55,025 nt of DNA from Lachnospiraceae bacterium. GTDB taxonomy: Bacteria; Bacillota_A; Clostridia; Lachnospirales; Lachnospiraceae. The notes below the pieces were generated by a model that did no database searches, was not told the DNA's origin, and was given only the letters and a program-made list of their open reading frames with translations. Numbering within the stretch: position 1 is the first letter of the stretch; every line of letters begins with the position of its first letter. The position numbers and the translations under genes were made by a program. Of the stretch, positions 52,912-55,025 are shown piece by piece. The stretch is from assembly GCA_004556565.1 (NCBI GenBank), contig SFGN01000016.1:1-55025 (forward strand), written 5' to 3'.

Positions 52912-54903
52912 TTACTGCCTGTTATTCCGGAACTGCACCGGTGTCTGATTAAACATTTTCTTAAATACCCTGTTAAAATGCTCAACATTCTGGTATCCTA
53001 CCGATTCAGCAATGCTCTCAACGGTCGCGTTACTGCTTTTGAGCATGGCACGAGCCTTCTTCATCCTTACTTTCTTAAGAATATCGCCGAATGTCATACC
53101 GGACTTTTCCTTAATATATTTGGACAGGTATGGTTTTGAAAGGAAAAATTCTTCCGACAAGTCATCAAGTGTCACAGTTTTATAATTTGCATAAATATAA
53201 TTTGTGATCTGAAGCAGCCTCTCATCCTTTACTTCATTCTTATCTTTAATCACATCAAGTTTGTTTACAGCAACTTCAAGAGCTGCGATGGATGCCTTGA
53301 TAATATCCGCATCAATACCTACGCCCCAGCATTTCATATTGTTGCAGATGATTCCGACATATGCTACCGCTTTTGAGGACGAACCTTTTGTCTGGGAATG
53401 CTCCTCATATACAGAAACCTCGTAACTGATATCAAAGTAATGCTTAAGTGCATTACTTACCGCATCGAGACGTCCGTTGCCGACACCGGTAATAACGCGG
53501 GTCTTCCCTGCATGATTTACGGTTGCCTGTGCCACTATTCCGTTTTCCTGTTTGAAATGACATTCGCTGATGCTGAATACAGGCTTTGCGGTAATATAAT
53601 TATCTTCAAAAATCTGATATACAAGATCCGGAGTCAGCTCTTTGTGTGCTTTATCTGAAACATCTTTTACAAGATAACCGACTTCTTCACGCATTTTTTC
53701 AGGCAAACTGATGCCATAATTCTGTTTAAGTATGTAATTAACGCCGCCTTTTCCGGACTGGCTGTTGATTCGGATAACATCTGAATCATATGTCCTTCCG
53801 ACATCTTTCGGGTCGATCGGAAGGTATGGAACGCTCCATTTATCTGCTTTTCCTTCCTCTCTCCAGGTCATGCCTTTGGCGATTGCATCCTGGTGGGAAC
53901 CGGAAAAGGCTGTAAATACAAGCTCACCTGCATAAGGCTGACGAGGGGAAACCTTCATTCTTGTCAGCCGTTCGTAGACCTCACTGATTTCACTCATATT
54001 GGAGAAATCCAGCTTCGGGTCGACTCCGTGAGAAAACATATTCATCGCCATAGTAATGATATCCACATTTCCGGTACGCTCACCATTGCCGAACAATGTA
54101 CCTTCAATTCTGTCAGCACCTGCAAGAATTCCAAGTTCAGCAGTTGCCACACCTGTACCGCGGTCATTGTGCGGGTGGAGGCTGATGATCGTGCAGTCAC
54201 GGTGATTCATATATTTATGAAAATATTCCACCTGGCTTGCAAATACATGAGGCAATGCATTCTCCACCGTTGCCGGAAGATTGATGATTGCCTTTTTCTC
54301 CTTTGTCGGCTGCCATACGTCCAGAACCGCATTACATACCTCCAGGGCATATTCCATCTCTGTACCGGAGAAACTTTCCGGACTGTATTCAAATGTAAAA
54401 TTACCGTCCGTCTCATCAGCAAGCTGCTTTAACAATGCTGCCCCGTTAACTGCAATCTGCTTGATTTCCTCTTTGTTTTTACGAAATACCTGTTCTCTCT
54501 GTGCAACAGATGTGGAATTGTATACATGTATAACTGCATGCGGTGCGCCTTTGACTGCATCAAAAGTCTTCCTTATAATATGCTCCCTCGCCTGTGTAAG
54601 TACCTGAATCGTTACATCTTCAGGAATCATATCATTTTCAATTAAAGTACGAAGAAACTTATATTCAGTTTCGGATGCTGCCGGAAATCCCACTTCGATT
54701 TCTTTGAATCCAACCGCAACAAGGAGTTTAAAAAACTCAACCTTTTCATCAAGACTCATCGGCTCAATCAACGCCTGATTGCCATCGCGCAGATCGACGC
54801 TGCACCATGCAGGAGGCGTATCAATGTAATCCTTTTTCACCCAGTCATAGCACTCTACCGGCGGCATAAAATAAGCCCGCTCATACTTTTCAAAATTTTT
54901 CAT
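52912..54903 (-). CDS. leuA: 2-isopropylmalate synthase fused to an AraC-type DNA-binding domain
   Basis: Condenses acetyl-CoA with 2-oxoisovalerate, first step of leucine synthesis. Of 663 residues, about 30-310 form the HMGL-like barrel with DLRDGNQAL (near 37-45), FPAASE, HPHNDRG (metal HxH) and FGNGERTGNVD; 310-430 are linker domains; about 435-560 are the leucine-binding LeuA dimer domain (RVITGVGNGRLDAV, KAVAYVGI). Residues about 565-663 are a complete AraC-type domain with both helix-turn-helix units: LDDLSEEFFLSKPYLSKYI and VESIAESVGYQNVEHFNRVFKK, ending TPVQFRNN. The start follows AAGGGGTG. It is monocistronic with its own terminator. A typical LeuA of this type stops near 560, so the extra domain is an addition. 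Confidence 0.95.
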   Translation of the reverse strand: MKNFEKYERAYFMPPVECYDWVKKDYIDTPPAWCSVDLRDGNQALIEPMSLDEKVEFFKLLVAVGFKEIEVGFPAASETEYKFLRTLIENDMIPEDVTIQVLTQAREHIIRKTFDAVKGAPHAVIHVYNSTSVAQREQVFRKNKEEIKQIAVNGAALLKQLADETDGNFTFEYSPESFSGTEMEYALEVCNAVLDVWQPTKEKKAIINLPATVENALPHVFASQVEYFHKYMNHRDCTIISLHPHNDRGTGVATAELGILAGADRIEGTLFGNGERTGNVDIITMAMNMFSHGVDPKLDFSNMSEISEVYERLTRMKVSPRQPYAGELVFTAFSGSHQDAIAKGMTWREEGKADKWSVPYLPIDPKDVGRTYDSDVIRINSQSGKGGVNYILKQNYGISLPEKMREEVGYLVKDVSDKAHKELTPDLVYQIFEDNYITAKPVFSISECHFKQENGIVAQATVNHAGKTRVITGVGNGRLDAVSNALKHYFDISYEVSVYEEHSQTKGSSSKAVAYVGIICNNMKCWGVGIDADIIKASIAALEVAVNKLDVIKDKNEVKDERLLQITNYIYANYKTVTLDDLSEEFFLSKPYLSKYIKEKSGMTFGDILKKVRMKKARAMLKSSNATVESIAESVGYQNVEHFNRVFKKMFNQTPVQFRNNRQ

Positions 54904-54930
54904 TTTTATCACCCCTTATATAAAATGGTA

Positions 54931-54946
54931 CTGTAAAGTTTTACAG
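54931..54946 (-). promoter_or_regulatory. Inverted repeat upstream of leuA, candidate operator
   Basis: CTGTAAA-gt-TTTACAG, two 7-base perfect arms, 28 bases upstream of the start codon. Not followed by a T-run on the minus strand, so not a terminator. It could be a protein-binding site, possibly for the AraC domain of the product itself; that link is speculative. No convincing promoter boxes were found in the 122 bases before leuA. Confidence 0.3.
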
Positions 54947-55025
54947 CCCTTTTTTCTTTAAAACCTTATATTTTCAAGGATTTCACCACTTTTTGCAAAT
55001 AAAAAAGCAATGACCCCCCTATTTC

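Overview
The window looks like chromosomal core DNA from an anaerobic, endospore-forming member of the Clostridia, most probably a Lachnospiraceae species. That is inferred from low-to-moderate GC, strong AGGAGG ribosome sites, the short HisG plus HisZ pair, an Rnf complex, sporulation genes (alpha/beta-type SASP, YlbJ, GerW) and a biotin-dependent sodium-pump decarboxylase operon. I see no prophage, insertion sequence, CRISPR array, rRNA or tRNA. Nearly all genes lie on the minus strand; the exceptions are ylbJ, rpmB and apbE.

Layout from left to right. 1-600: a small membrane protein between two terminators. 598-5747: histidine operon hisZ-hisG-hisD-hisB-hisIE, driven by a consensus promoter (TTGACA-17-TATAAT); its last gene carries an N-terminal HisF-like barrel that has lost catalytic residues. 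5827-14965: housekeeping genes (recU, RluA- and RsuA-type pseudouridine synthases, a short-chain dehydrogenase, a YgiQ radical SAM protein, a HAD phosphatase, an RsmF-like rRNA methylase, pepD). 15195-18162: ylbJ facing a coiled-coil protein, coaD and rsmD, then a SASP gene. 18322-22976: recG, fakA and asp23, divergent from rpmB. 23127-28058: a 47-residue membrane protein, gerW, a DUF2953 protein with an internal repeat, an unknown 107-residue protein, and a class B PBP with its SEDS partner. 28072-32900: a U32 protein, zapA, ruvB and ruvA.

33010-40235: a membrane redox module. The Rnf genes run rnfC-D-G-E-A-B, followed by convergent apbE (the flavin transferase expected to modify RnfG and RnfD) and a divergent NusG-domain-II/Gx-transporter pair. 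40513-45359: rpiR-type regulator, a BaiN-like flavoprotein, cmk, ispH and rpsA, with ispH and rpsA overlapping rather than fused. 45451-47244: aminopeptidase P. 47369-52585: an operon with both a methylmalonyl-CoA-type (12S) and a pyruvate/oxaloacetate-type (5S) carboxyltransferase, a biotin carrier, the OadB sodium pump and a lipoprotein-fused OadG, which could work as a sodium-coupled transcarboxylase. 52912-54903: a 2-isopropylmalate synthase with a complete AraC-type DNA-binding domain fused to its C-terminus.

The most unusual item is the LeuA-AraC fusion, which joins an enzyme with a leucine-sensing domain to a transcription-factor domain. Next come the mixed carboxyltransferase/sodium-pump operon, the degenerate HisF-HisIE fusion, and two small unexplained proteins embedded among sporulation and cell-wall genes.
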